DNA from: an uncultured Ruminiclostridium sp.
Lineage (GTDB): Bacteria > Bacillota > Clostridia > Oscillospirales > Ruminococcaceae
Direction of reading: 5' to 3'
Assembly (NCBI GenBank): GCA_910579265.1
Contig: CAJTTE010000027.1
Coordinates: 1 to 34,159 of the forward strand
Length of the DNA stretch: 34,159 bases
The notes below the pieces were generated by a model. The model had not been told where the DNA came from, ran no database searches, and saw only the letters and a list, made by a program, of their open reading frames with translations. Position 1 is the stretch's first letter. Each line of letters starts with the position of its first letter. This document shows positions 25,159 through 33,705 of this stretch, piece after piece. Made by a program: the position numbers and the translations under genes.

Positions 25159-25749
25159 TTATCCCCCGAAAAACATGTGCTCAATAAATACCTTAACTCC
25201 TATTCCCACGAGTATGATCCCACCGAACACCTCCGCTTTGCTCCCCAAAAGCCTGCCGAACTTTTTTCCGAAAAAAACACCCAAAAGACTTATGACAAAA
25301 GTGATAACACCAATAAACGACACCGCCGTCCAGATATTCACATCGGGGAGCGCCGCAAAGCTTACTCCCACAATAAGCGCGTCGATACTGGTGGCTACAG
25401 CCTGAATAATAAGCGTACCGAAGGACAGCTTAAAAATCTTTTCTTCGGTTTCCTCCCCTTTTTTCCTTTCACCGATTTCCTTTATACCGTCAAAAATCAT
25501 CTTGCCGCCGATGAAACCCAAAAAAACAAGTGCTATATAATGATCAAACTCTTTGATAACATTTTCAAACGCAGAACCGAGAAAAAAACCGGCAACGGGC
25601 ATAAACGCCTGAAACAATCCGAAAGAAAAGGCAATGACCAAAGCTGACCTGAAGCTGCTCTTCTTCATAGTAAGCCCGTTGCCGATCGAAACCGCAAAAG
25701 CGTCCATGGCAAGTCCCACCGCCAGAAGCAGCAATTCCACAATTCCCAT
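25159..25749 (-). CDS. mntP: Manganese efflux pump MntP
   Basis: MntP exports Mn2+ across the membrane. The protein has six hydrophobic segments in two related halves, each with the family's acidic motif: LAMDAFAVSIGNGL (about 13-26) and TSIDALIVGVSFA in the second half. The ATG at 25749 (196 residues) was chosen because AAAGGTG lies 8 nt upstream; an in-frame GTG at 25761 overlaps that site. It is on the same strand as tgt, about 190 bp downstream. No yybP-ykoY manganese riboswitch was recognised in the gap. Confidence 0.95.
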   Translation of the reverse strand: MGIVELLLLAVGLAMDAFAVSIGNGLTMKKSSFRSALVIAFSFGLFQAFMPVAGFFLGSAFENVIKEFDHYIALVFLGFIGGKMIFDGIKEIGERKKGEETEEKIFKLSFGTLIIQAVATSIDALIVGVSFAALPDVNIWTAVSFIGVITFVISLLGVFFGKKFGRLLGSKAEVFGGIILVGIGVKVFIEHMFFGG

Positions 25750-25780
25750 TTTTTGCAGCACCTTTCTTATTTAAAGTTTT

Positions 25781-25942
25781 TTAAAACAAAATGCATTCCG
25801 CATACTCGCAAATATGAGTTTTTGAAGTAATCGAGTCATCCGCTGCGCCGGCTAAAGCCACTGATAATTTAAAAAGAGTCCCTTCGTCTGCGGCTATTAT
25901 CCATTCTGCATAAAAATCTGCTTTAAACAAAACCGCGATCAA
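25781..25942 (-). CDS. Possible small ORF of 53 residues overlapping the tgt stop
   Basis: The frame could start at TTG 25942, sharing TTGA with the tgt stop codon, and ends at TAA 25781, 32 bp before mntP. It reads VLFKADFYAEWIIAADEG and later ADDSITSKTHICEYAE. The codon choice looks ordinary, but no family is recognised and there is no well-placed ribosome site. It may be chance. Confidence 0.3.
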   Translation of the reverse strand: MIAVLFKADFYAEWIIAADEGTLFKLSVALAGAADDSITSKTHICEYAECILF

Positions 25943-27069
25943 GCCTTTTGAGACAGCCGAAGGGAATACTCTCTCCTGAATGCCTCAAATGTGCCGGAAT
26001 CAAGGCTCTCTCTTATTTTTTCCAACAAGGTATTATAAAAATAAAGATTGTGCTGTACGGCAAGCCGCCCCGCCAATTGCTCGCCGCTCTTAAAAAGATG
26101 TCTTATGTACGACCGTGAAAAATTGCGGCAGGTCGGACAGTCACATTGTTCGTCAAGCGGTTTGCCGTCCAAAGCATAGCAGCTGTTGGTCATATGAGTT
26201 ATCCCGTTCCAGGTGAATACGGTAGCATGGCGGGCATTCCTGCTTGGCATAACGCAGTCAAACATATCGATACCTCTCGCCACTCCCTCTATAATATTTG
26301 AAGGCGTGCCCACTCCCATAAGATAACGCGGCTTATTAACGGGCATATGCTCCGTTACTATATCGAGAATATGATACATGATATCGGTGGGTTCGCCTAC
26401 AGCAAGCCCGCCGACAGCATATCCGTCCGTATCAAGCTCGGAGATATCCTTCATATGTTGAATTCGCAGATCGTCATATGTGCCTCCCTGGTTTATACCG
26501 AAAAGCATTTGATGCCTGTTTATCGTATCCTCAAGGGCATTCAGCCTTTCCATCTCCGCTTTACAGCGCTTTAACCACCTTGTGGTACGATTTATCGAGC
26601 CGACCACATACTCTCTCGGCGCCGGGTTCTCTATGCATTCGTCAAATGCCATCGCAATAGTGGAAGCAAGGTGAGATTGTATTTGCATGCTTTCCTCGGG
26701 ACCCATAAAGATTTTGCGTCCGTCGATATGGCTGCTGAAATACACGCCCTCCTCCTTGATTTTACGCAGCTTGGCAAGAGAAAAGACCTGAAATCCTCCG
26801 CTGTCGGTCAAAATGGGCTTATGCCAGTTCATGAACTTATGCAGCCCGCCCATTTTGTAAATCACATCGTCTCCGGGGCGAAGATGCAGATGATAAGTAT
26901 TGCAAAGCTCGACCTGACACTTAAGATCGGCCAATTCCGGAGATGAGATACCGCCCTTGATTGCGGCGGCAGTTCCCACATTCATAAAAAAAGGAGTTTG
27001 TATCACTCCGTGAGGCGTGATAAATTCTCCCCTGCGGGCCAAGCCCTCGGTCTTTATGAGTTTAAACAT
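25939..27069 (-). CDS. tgt: tRNA-guanine(34) transglycosylase
   Basis: Tgt swaps guanine-34 for preQ1 in tRNAs with GUN anticodons, a step of queuosine synthesis. The 376-residue TIM-barrel protein has DSGGFQVFSL with the active-site Asp89, a DECIENPAP loop, the nucleophile region DMFDCVMPSRNARH, and the zinc site CDCPTC with a following Cys/His in NFSRSYIRHLF. The ATG at 27069 has AAAGGA 7 nt upstream. It lies in the queA operon, 17 bp downstream of a metallophosphoesterase gene. Confidence 0.97.
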   Translation of the reverse strand: MFKLIKTEGLARRGEFITPHGVIQTPFFMNVGTAAAIKGGISSPELADLKCQVELCNTYHLHLRPGDDVIYKMGGLHKFMNWHKPILTDSGGFQVFSLAKLRKIKEEGVYFSSHIDGRKIFMGPEESMQIQSHLASTIAMAFDECIENPAPREYVVGSINRTTRWLKRCKAEMERLNALEDTINRHQMLFGINQGGTYDDLRIQHMKDISELDTDGYAVGGLAVGEPTDIMYHILDIVTEHMPVNKPRYLMGVGTPSNIIEGVARGIDMFDCVMPSRNARHATVFTWNGITHMTNSCYALDGKPLDEQCDCPTCRNFSRSYIRHLFKSGEQLAGRLAVQHNLYFYNTLLEKIRESLDSGTFEAFRREYSLRLSQKA

Positions 27070-27086
27070 CGTTTTGTCCTTTCAAA

Positions 27087-28169
27087 TCATAAGCTGTTCT
27101 TCGGCAAAAAACCGATTTGCCCGTTTTGAGCAATGCCGAAAAAATATTCCTCGGTCTCGCCGCAACGGTAAAATTTATCTCCGCCGTCCGCAGATAAAAA
27201 GCAGTTCAGATTTATCCATCCGTGAAGCTTTCCATCCCACTCTCCCGTATGCCTGTCATGAATAAATCCCGTTTCTCCCGTCTGGTTGATCCTGACATAA
27301 AGAATATCCTTTTGTCTTTCAATAATCGTAAGATCCCAATTTTCCCAATCAAGATAAACGACGCTGCGATCCGATCTTACGGCTTTTTTTACCGTCATTT
27401 CCTCCCCGATGGGATAAAAGACCGTTTCACAGCTGTATTTGCCGTTAAAATAGCTTATTATAAAGGCATTCAGCTGGCTTGCCCACTTGGTCGACGCGCC
27501 TCCGTCAATGTCTATCATGCGTTTATTATAATCTATGATCGGAAGACAGGTATTGTTTGCCCTTCTGTAGTTATATACAGGATAATGTCCGCAAACCACC
27601 GTTTTTGGTGAACAATGTTCAAGCCTTAAATACCAAGGCTGCGTCAAAGCGAATTTTTCGGCGGTGTTCTCCCAATCCTTTCTGTTTTCTATTCCCGCAT
27701 GTATAAAGATAAAGTCTTTTGTTTCAACAGCAAGAGGCAGGCACTTCATAAACTCCAGTTCGTCTTTGAAAGCGTCCGTGACTTTTTGACGCTTATTTTC
27801 AAAATCATCCTCAAAGTTTTCGATGCCTACGGCTTTTCCCATTTCCGTAAAAGCGTTGTGCGGACGGCCCTTTATTCTGTCAAGAAACCTTTCCTTGCTG
27901 TCGTGAAAGGCCATTCGGTCACACATCGTATCATTGTTTCCTTTAATACAGATAACCTTTGGATCGCGGCAAAGCTCCATAACAAACCGAATCGTATCTA
28001 TGTTGAAGCTGCCCTTCTCAAGTATATCTCCCAGTATAAAAAGATAATCATTATCCTTATTGTATTTGCATTTTTCAAGCAGCCTTTTAAACTCTCCGCA
28101 ATTTGCGTGAATATCACTTACGCAGATCACACGGCAATCCTGCGGAAGATCAGGTCTGATCACATCCAT
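27087..28169 (-). CDS. Calcineurin-like metallophosphoesterase with C-terminal SH3-like region
   Basis: A 360-residue protein. The N-terminal two thirds form a PPP-type metallophosphatase: SDIHAN near 20, GDILEKG near 48, GNND near 77, an IFIHAG strand near 152 and CGHYPVYNYR near 195, the motifs that bind the two metals. After about residue 270 comes a segment rich in short strands with TGEWDGKLHGWI and GQIGFLP, which resembles SH3-like wall or protein-binding repeats. The ATG at 28169 has AAGGAT 7-8 nt upstream and was preferred over TTG 28175. The substrate is unknown. It lies between a Nudix gene and tgt. Confidence 0.88.
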   Translation of the reverse strand: MDVIRPDLPQDCRVICVSDIHANCGEFKRLLEKCKYNKDNDYLFILGDILEKGSFNIDTIRFVMELCRDPKVICIKGNNDTMCDRMAFHDSKERFLDRIKGRPHNAFTEMGKAVGIENFEDDFENKRQKVTDAFKDELEFMKCLPLAVETKDFIFIHAGIENRKDWENTAEKFALTQPWYLRLEHCSPKTVVCGHYPVYNYRRANNTCLPIIDYNKRMIDIDGGASTKWASQLNAFIISYFNGKYSCETVFYPIGEEMTVKKAVRSDRSVVYLDWENWDLTIIERQKDILYVRINQTGETGFIHDRHTGEWDGKLHGWINLNCFLSADGGDKFYRCGETEEYFFGIAQNGQIGFLPKNSL

Positions 28170-28194
28170 TTGCAATATCCTTTCCGTTTTCCCG

Positions 28195-28665
28195 CTATTC
28201 GAAGGTAATAATGTGCTTTATCTCCATCGAAGGATTTAAAAGCTCCGTTCTATAAAACCACGGATAAAATTCCTTATCCTCAAAAAATGAATCATCCGTT
28301 AAATCAACCCATTCAACTTTCAGATCTTCTCCGTCGCACGAAATAGCTTCAAAATCAATTTTATCATAATCAAAGGGTTTTATGTAGTAGAAAAAAGAAA
28401 TTTCATGAAAAGGCTTGCCGTCGATCTTAAAAAAATTCTCATGTATAAAGCCTAATCTTTCAACCTCCGCTTTTACGCCAAGCTCCTCATAAATCTCACG
28501 CAAAACAGCCTGCTCCGAGCTCTCTCCGAAATGTGCTCTTCCTCCAATCGAAAAATATTGCCCATGTCTTATGTCAAACGACATAAGTACCCTTGTGCCG
28601 TCAATAATTATTGCGCCGACGCGATAATTAAATACACCGTCCGAGGTTTGAAATGAAGTATCCAT
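28195..28665 (-). CDS. Nudix hydrolase
   Basis: A 156-residue Nudix protein, of a family cleaving nucleoside diphosphates linked to other groups. The Nudix box starts at GGRAHFGESSEQAV and ends in REIYEELG (about residues 41-63). All catalytic Glu residues are present. The rest (YYIKPFDYDKIDF and a WVDL strand) fits small Nudix enzymes of unassigned substrate. The ATG is at 28665. It lies 25 bp before the metallophosphoesterase gene, in the same direction. Confidence 0.92.
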   Translation of the reverse strand: MDTSFQTSDGVFNYRVGAIIIDGTRVLMSFDIRHGQYFSIGGRAHFGESSEQAVLREIYEELGVKAEVERLGFIHENFFKIDGKPFHEISFFYYIKPFDYDKIDFEAISCDGEDLKVEWVDLTDDSFFEDKEFYPWFYRTELLNPSMEIKHIITFE

Positions 28666-28709
28666 TTTTTATTCCTTCCTTTTTACGGATTTCTTAAAAC
28701 GAAGCTTAA

Positions 28710-28880
28710 ACAAGCCGCCGGGATTGCTTTTCATTTCCGAGACCGAGCGGGGATTTTCATTCCCCCGGCGAAGCGAGAGGCGAAACCCTTCGGCGCAGGG
28801 ATGCGGCGGTATACGCCCAGGGACTCGGCAGGGACATCAAGCCGCAAAGCGGATAATCGCCTAAAGAGACGGAGGACTCT
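28710..28880. repeat. GC-rich element between queA and the Nudix gene
   Basis: A block of clearly higher G+C than the flanks, with many short complementary stretches (for example CCGC/GCGG near 28843-28853). Open frames run through it on both strands, ending after MKIPARSR on the minus strand and reading RRYTPRDSAGTSSRKADN on the plus. Such two-way open, palindromic blocks behave like interspersed repeats in gut clostridia. Only one copy is in this window, so the repeat nature is an inference. Confidence 0.4.
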
Positions 28881-28886
28881 CAGCGG

Positions 28887-29921
28887 TTATAATATAGCCA
28901 TGCAGTCACCGAAGCTGAAAAACCTGTATCTTTCCCTTATCGCTTCTTCATATGCCGCCAGTGTCTTTTCCCTTCCAAGAAACGCACTGACCAGCATTAT
29001 AAGAGTGCTTTCGGGAAGATGGAAATTCGTGATAAGTCCGTCTATTACTTTAAATTCATAACCGGGATAAATAAAAATTCCCGTATCCGCACTGACAGCC
29101 TTAATGACGCCGTTATAATCCGCAGCCCCCGCCGCCGATTCCAAAGTCCGGCAGCTCGTAGTCCCTACGGCGATAACTCTTCCTCCTTTTTTTTTGCATT
29201 CGTTGATTTTATCAGCGGTCTCCCAAGGTATTGAATAATGTTCAATATGCATATGATGATCAAGTATATTTTCCTCTTTAACCGGACGGAATGTGCCTAA
29301 CCCTACATGAAGCGTAACATAGGATATATCCACACCTTTTTCCTTCAGGGACTCAAACACCCTTCCGGTAAAATGCAATCCTGCTGTAGGTGCAGCCGCC
29401 GAGCCTTCCTCACGGCAATAAACCGTGTTATACCTGTCCTTATCCTTTAATTTTTCTTTTATGTAGGGAGGCAGAGGCATCTGACCTATTTTATCAAGCT
29501 CGTCAAAAAATATGCCGCCGCAGTCGAATCTTACTATTCTGTTGCCGCCTTCAACGACACCGAGCACCTCGGCGGAAAGTTTTTCCGAAAAATCCACTAC
29601 CGCCCCTTCCTTAAGTCTGCGCCCCGGTCTTACCATAACCTCCCACTTATCAAGCTCAAGATGCTTCAGCAAAAGGAATTCAACATTTACCCCGGTGCTT
29701 CTTTTAACTCCGTAAATACGGGCGGGAAAAACCTTTGAATCATTAAGCACCAACAGGTCTCCTTTTTTCAGATAGCTGCATATATTAAAAAAGCGGTCAT
29801 GGGTAATGCTGCCGCTTTCTCTGTCTATTTTCATAAGCCTTGAGCCGTCGCGAGGCTCTATCGGAGTCTGAGCGATCAGCTCCTCCGGAAGATCATAATA
29901 AAAATCCGATTTAAGCATCAT
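28887..29921 (-). CDS. queA: S-adenosylmethionine:tRNA ribosyltransferase-isomerase
   Basis: QueA adds the cyclopentene-diol epoxide precursor from SAM to preQ1-tRNA, following Tgt. The 344-residue protein has the full family pattern: SDFYYDLPEELIAQTP at the start, LVLNDSKVFPARI, VMVRPGRRLKEG, AAPTAGLHFT, THLHVG-like VTLHVGLGTFRPV, HHMHIEHY, GTTSCRTLES, TGIFIYPGYEF and TNFHLPESTLIMLVSAF. ATG codons at 29921 and 29918 are equivalent; AAGGAAG lies upstream of both. It is the first gene of its operon, with promoter 29961-29989. Confidence 0.97.
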   Translation of the reverse strand: MMLKSDFYYDLPEELIAQTPIEPRDGSRLMKIDRESGSITHDRFFNICSYLKKGDLLVLNDSKVFPARIYGVKRSTGVNVEFLLLKHLELDKWEVMVRPGRRLKEGAVVDFSEKLSAEVLGVVEGGNRIVRFDCGGIFFDELDKIGQMPLPPYIKEKLKDKDRYNTVYCREEGSAAAPTAGLHFTGRVFESLKEKGVDISYVTLHVGLGTFRPVKEENILDHHMHIEHYSIPWETADKINECKKKGGRVIAVGTTSCRTLESAAGAADYNGVIKAVSADTGIFIYPGYEFKVIDGLITNFHLPESTLIMLVSAFLGREKTLAAYEEAIRERYRFFSFGDCMAIL

Positions 29922-29960
29922 AGCCGAAAACTTCCTTGATCTGAATATAATGTTCTTTAT

Positions 29961-29989
29961 AGTATATCACATTCACCGCCCAATTGCAA
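29961..29989 (-). promoter_or_regulatory. Sigma-A promoter for the queA operon
   Basis: Minus-strand TTGCAA (29984-29989), 17 bp, TATACT (29961-29966). It is back-to-back with the lysine-operon promoter 19 bp away. No preQ1 riboswitch is visible in the short leader. Confidence 0.7.
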
Positions 29990-30007
29990 TCAAATTTTGT
30001 ACCGCTA

Positions 30008-30036
30008 TTGACAAATGCTTTGCTTTATGATATCAT
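30008..30036 (+). promoter_or_regulatory. Sigma-A promoter of the lysine-riboswitch operon
   Basis: TTGACA (30008-30013), 17 bp, TATCAT (30031-30036). The transcript would start at about 30043, exactly where the riboswitch P1 stem begins. Confidence 0.85.
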
Positions 30037-30042
30037 TGAGCA

Positions 30043-30217
30043 GGATAGAGGTGCGGTTCTGATAAGTACCTGCTGTGCTAACGGGTCTGTCCGTTGCAGC
30101 AGGAAAAGGCAGCGCCGCCGAAAAAGCGGTTTACAGGCAGACCTGCTTTTGGTTGCAGTTCTGAACAAGGATGCGACTGTCATCGTTTCCCATAACGGGA
30201 CGGATGGAGAGCTATCG
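30043..30217 (+). promoter_or_regulatory. Lysine riboswitch (L box) aptamer
   Basis: The conserved lysine aptamer core is readable in order: GATAGAGGTGC at the start (30044-30054), an AGTA segment near 30065, AAAAGGCAGCG with GCCGAA near 30104-30122, the CTGCTTTTGGTTGCAG region, GACTGTCAT (30175-30183), and GGAGAGCTATC closing P1 (30206-30216). GATAG pairs with CTATC. Together with the terminator at 30265 it forms a transcriptional OFF switch: bound lysine favours termination before asd. Confidence 0.93.
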
Positions 30218-30264
30218 GCATTAAACGCTGTCTTGCTTTTAACTGCCAATAATTCTTTGTATCC

Positions 30265-30290
30265 GCCGACCGTAGTGTGTCGGCTTTTTT
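30265..30290 (+). terminator. Riboswitch-controlled intrinsic terminator
   Basis: GCCGAC (30265-30270) and GTCGGC (30279-30284) form a stem with an 8-nt loop, followed by six T (30285-30290). It sits about 50 nt after the aptamer and 127 nt before asd, as expected for the expression platform of a lysine riboswitch. Confidence 0.88.
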
Positions 30291-30416
30291 CAACGACAAA
30301 ACCGTTAATAAAACCACTTTACATAACATGAGGACGTCCGATTCCCGTCAATAAAAGCTTTTTATCGGCAGGAGCCGGTCGACTCAGCCATTATAAAACT
30401 GAAAGGAAAAACAACT

Positions 30417-31496
30417 ATGAAAAATTATAAGGTAGGTATTATCGGCGCTACGGGTATGGTCGGGCAGCGCTTTGCCCTTCTCCTGGAAAATCATCCTTGG
30501 TTTAAAGTCACCGCACTCGCCGCTTCTCCGCGTTCGGCGGGAAAAACCTACAAAGACGCCGTGGGAAACAGATGGCTTCTTGATAAGCCTATGCCTGAGG
30601 CCATGAAGGACATTGTGGTCATGGACGCCACCGCCGACATAGAAAAAATTGCCGCGGAGGTTGATTTCGTATTCTGTGCCGTGGATATGAAAAAGGACGA
30701 GATAAAAGCGTTGGAAGAAGCTTATGCTAAACACGAATGCCCGGTTATGTCCAATAACTCCGCAAACCGTTTTACCGACGACGTTCCCATGATAATACCG
30801 GAAATCAACGACGGACACATGGCCATCGTCGAGGCTCAGAAAAAACGGCTCGGCACCAAAAGAGGTTTTATATCTGTTAAATCCAACTGTTCCATTCAAA
30901 GCTATGTGCCGGCGCTAAGTCCTTTAAGGCAATACGGAATAAACAAGGTTCTCGCATGCACATATCAGGCGATTTCCGGGGCCGGAAAAAACTTTGAGAC
31001 ATGGCCTGAGATGGTCGATAATCTGATACCTTACATCGGAGGAGAGGAAGAAAAATCCGAACAGGAGCCCTTGAAGGTATGGGGGCATATCGAGAATAAT
31101 AAGATAGTAAAGGCGCTTTCCCCCTCAATCACAACTCAGTGTCTGCGGGTTCCGGTTACCGACGGACACTTTGCCGCAGTATTCGTAAGCTTTGACAGAA
31201 AGCCTTCAAAAGACGAAATACTGCAATGCTGGAAGGATTTTAAGGGCGCTCCCCAGGAGCTGATGCTCCCGTCCGCTCCTAAACAGTTTATACATTATTT
31301 TGAAGAAGACAATATGCCCCAGACAAAGCTTCACCGCAATCTTGAAAACGGCATGGCGGTAAGCGTGGGACGTTTAAGAGAAGATACCCAGTACGACTAT
31401 AAATTCGTCTGTCTCTCTCACAATACATTAAGAGGCGCGGCAGGCGGCGGAGTGCTTATGGCGGAGCTTTATGCCGCCAAAGGGTATTTTGACTGA
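30417..31496 (+). CDS. asd: Aspartate-semialdehyde dehydrogenase
   Basis: Asd reduces aspartyl-phosphate to aspartate semialdehyde with NADPH, the branch point for lysine/DAP, threonine and methionine. The 359-residue protein has the NADP loop GATGMVGQRF near 9-18, SNNSANR near 115, catalytic cysteine in VKSNCSIQSY near 153-162, and the catalytic histidine segment VPVTDGHFA near 240. It belongs to the longer archaeal/fungal-like class rather than the E. coli type. The ATG at 30417 follows AAAGGA. It is the first gene after the lysine riboswitch. No complete aspartate kinase gene is in the operon. Confidence 0.96.
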   Translation: MKNYKVGIIGATGMVGQRFALLLENHPWFKVTALAASPRSAGKTYKDAVGNRWLLDKPMPEAMKDIVVMDATADIEKIAAEVDFVFCAVDMKKDEIKALEEAYAKHECPVMSNNSANRFTDDVPMIIPEINDGHMAIVEAQKKRLGTKRGFISVKSNCSIQSYVPALSPLRQYGINKVLACTYQAISGAGKNFETWPEMVDNLIPYIGGEEEKSEQEPLKVWGHIENNKIVKALSPSITTQCLRVPVTDGHFAAVFVSFDRKPSKDEILQCWKDFKGAPQELMLPSAPKQFIHYFEEDNMPQTKLHRNLENGMAVSVGRLREDTQYDYKFVCLSHNTLRGAAGGGVLMAELYAAKGYFD

Positions 31497-31532
31497 AGCT
31501 CGGTCCCCTACACTTTATAAGGAGAATATCTG

Positions 31533-32414
31533 ATGAGTAATACGATTTTTACAGGTGCGGCAGTTGCTATAGTAACGCCTATGAACAATGACGGCTCGGT
31601 TAATTACGAAAAACTCGCCGAGCTTATAGAATTCCAGATAAACGGCAGTACAGACGCGATCGTTATCTGCGGCACAACAGGAGAAGCCTCGACCTTAACC
31701 GACGAGGAGCATCTGGAATGTATAAGGTTTACGGTCGAGAAAACAGCAGGAAGAATCCCCGTTATCGCCGGAACAGGAAGCAACGACACCGCCTATGCTG
31801 TCGAAATGTCCAAGGATGCCGAAAAAGCGGGAGCAGACGCATTGCTTTTAGTAACGCCTTATTACAACAAAACCTCTCAAAGAGGTCTTGCAGCTCACTT
31901 CACGGCCATTGCCGATGCGGTAAATATACCCGTAATACTGTACAATGTGCCTTCAAGAACCGGATGCAAAATTGAAATAAACACCTATAAGGAACTTTCC
32001 AAGCATAGAAATATAATCGCCACCAAGGAAGCCTGCGGGGATATCAGCTTTATTGCTCAATTAGCTGCCGAAACCGATCTTGATATTTATTCGGGAAATG
32101 ATGATCAGGTCGTACCTATCATGTCCTTAGGCGCCAAGGGCGTTATATCGGTCGCTTCAAATATTATCCCCAAGCAAATGCATGACATGACCGCTTTCGC
32201 ATTAAACGGAGATTTTAAAAAGGCGGCGGAAATGCAGCTCAAGTATTTAGGTATAATGAAAGCTCTTTTCTGCGACGTAAATCCCATACCGGTCAAGGAA
32301 GCCCTGAACCTTATGGGTAAGGAAACGGGTGAATGCCGCCTTCCGCTTATAAAAATGGAGCAGAGCAAGACGGAATTACTGAAAGAGGCAATGAAAGAGG
32401 CCGGAATAATATAA
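31533..32414 (+). CDS. dapA: 4-hydroxy-tetrahydrodipicolinate synthase
   Basis: DapA condenses pyruvate with aspartate semialdehyde. The 293-residue TIM barrel shows GTTGEASTL near 43-51, the YYNK and YNVPSRTG motifs with the catalytic tyrosine, and the Schiff-base lysine in ATKEACGDIS near 161. The GSND loop is normal. The ATG at 31533 has AAGGAG 8 nt upstream. It is 36 bp after asd and 19 bp before dapB, so the genes are in one transcript. Confidence 0.97.
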   Translation: MSNTIFTGAAVAIVTPMNNDGSVNYEKLAELIEFQINGSTDAIVICGTTGEASTLTDEEHLECIRFTVEKTAGRIPVIAGTGSNDTAYAVEMSKDAEKAGADALLLVTPYYNKTSQRGLAAHFTAIADAVNIPVILYNVPSRTGCKIEINTYKELSKHRNIIATKEACGDISFIAQLAAETDLDIYSGNDDQVVPIMSLGAKGVISVASNIIPKQMHDMTAFALNGDFKKAAEMQLKYLGIMKALFCDVNPIPVKEALNLMGKETGECRLPLIKMEQSKTELLKEAMKEAGII

Positions 32415-32433
32415 AAACAGCGAGGACGTTCAA

Positions 32434-33186
32434 ATGATCAACATAGCGATTACCGGTGCCTGCGGAAAAATGGGCAGAGTTATAGCAGCACTTATAAAAG
32501 AACGCGCGAACTGCCGCGTATGTGCGGGAATAGATATACGCCCTGTGCAGTACGACGACTTTCCCGTAGTAACAAAGGTCTTTGATCTTTCCGAAAAACC
32601 TGATGTCATAATTGATTTTTCTCATCCTTCGGCTTTGGAAGAGCTGCTGACATACTGCAAAATGAAAAACGTTCCAATAGTTATTGCTACCACAGGATAC
32701 AGTGACGAGCAAATATCCGAAATAAAACTGGCCGCCCAGCAGATACCCGTATTTTTCACCTTCAACATGTCTCTTGGCATAAACCTGTTGTCGGAGCTTG
32801 CCAAGCGGGCTGCTGAGGTTCTCGGACCGCAGTTTGACATTGAGATAGTGGAGAAGCATCACAATCTTAAAAAGGATGCTCCTTCGGGAACCGCGATAAT
32901 GCTTGCGGAAGCTGTAAACTCAGTATTCAAAGGCGAAAAGAAATATGTCTATGATCGACACAATGTCAGAAAAGCAAGAGACAGAGAAGAGATCGGAATA
33001 AGTTCAATAAGAGGCGGTACAATAGTCGGGGAACATGACGTCATTTTCGCAGGTCACGACGAGGTGATAACGCTGTCCCACTCCGCACAGTCAAAAGAAG
33101 TTTTTGCAGCCGGATCGGTCAATGCGGCTTTATTCCTTAGCAATATGCCCGCAGGTCTTTACGAAATGTCCGATCTGCTGCGCTGA
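32434..33186 (+). CDS. dapB: 4-hydroxy-tetrahydrodipicolinate reductase
   Basis: DapB reduces the DapA product to tetrahydrodipicolinate using NAD(P)H. The 250-residue protein has the Rossmann start ITGACGKMGRVIA (6-18), DFSHPSAL, TTGYS, and the family signature EKHHNLKKDAPSGTA (about 142-156), which contains the catalytic His/Lys. GEHDVIFAGHDE lies near the end. The ATG at 32434 has GAGG 8 nt upstream. The pathway from here to DAP or lysine continues elsewhere in the genome. Confidence 0.97.
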   Translation: MINIAITGACGKMGRVIAALIKERANCRVCAGIDIRPVQYDDFPVVTKVFDLSEKPDVIIDFSHPSALEELLTYCKMKNVPIVIATTGYSDEQISEIKLAAQQIPVFFTFNMSLGINLLSELAKRAAEVLGPQFDIEIVEKHHNLKKDAPSGTAIMLAEAVNSVFKGEKKYVYDRHNVRKARDREEIGISSIRGGTIVGEHDVIFAGHDEVITLSHSAQSKEVFAAGSVNAALFLSNMPAGLYEMSDLLR

Positions 33187-33211
33187 TCATTAAAAAGGAG
33201 CAATCAACGGT

Positions 33212-33652
33212 ATGCCGGATATAAAAGTTTTTGAAGGCGTTACTTCGGTAGTATTTAACGAAAAAATCTCCGATCATATAAGCACCTATGAAATATTTAA
33301 CAGAATAGGCGAAAACGGAATCGATCTGGATATGATATCCGCGGAGCTTACAATAAACGACACTTTAAGCGTTGGGTTTACGCTTCCCGACGAAGAGCTT
33401 CCAAAGCTGCTGACACTTATTAAATCGGAAAGTATCACTACTCCCGCCGTCAACTGCGGAAACGTCAAATTCATTATCAAATCGGAAAAAATGATCAACT
33501 GCCCCGGATATGCTGCCCGGATATTCTCGGCTCTCAGAAACGCGGGCTGTATCCCCCTTCTCGTTACAACGGGAGTTGACGAAATCTCTTTGCTTGTAAG
33601 AGACAGCGACAGTATTGATGCGGCAAAGGCTCTTGAAACGGTAATCGTTTAA
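33212..33652 (+). CDS. Stand-alone ACT-domain protein resembling the aspartokinase regulatory domain
   Basis: A 146-residue protein made of two ACT-like domains (about 1-75 and 80-146). The first has FEGVTSVVFNEKISDH, IFNRIGENGIDLDMIS and LSVGFTLPDEEL; the second has PGYAARIFSALRNAG, IPLLVTTGVDEISLLV and AKALETVI. This is the pattern of the C-terminal regulatory half of aspartate kinase (LysC), without any kinase domain. The ATG at 33212 has AAGGAG 11 nt upstream, 25 bp after dapB. It may bind lysine or another amino acid and act on a partner enzyme; that is inferred from the operon. It could also be a regulatory subunit of a separately encoded kinase. Confidence 0.8.
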   Translation: MPDIKVFEGVTSVVFNEKISDHISTYEIFNRIGENGIDLDMISAELTINDTLSVGFTLPDEELPKLLTLIKSESITTPAVNCGNVKFIIKSEKMINCPGYAARIFSALRNAGCIPLLVTTGVDEISLLVRDSDSIDAAKALETVIV

Positions 33653-33705
33653 ATTTTCAGCAGTCTTGAAATAAACAAAATTTTGATTTGACTTTTTGGA
33701 ACAGG

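Noticed and set aside
25762..25938. Manganese (yybP-ykoY) riboswitch before mntP
   Set aside because: The conserved yybP-ykoY core sequences could not be found in this gap.
30920..30940. Fourth TTTAAGGCAA hairpin copy inside asd
   Set aside because: A 13-nt match to the element end falls inside conserved asd codons with no second arm; coincidence.
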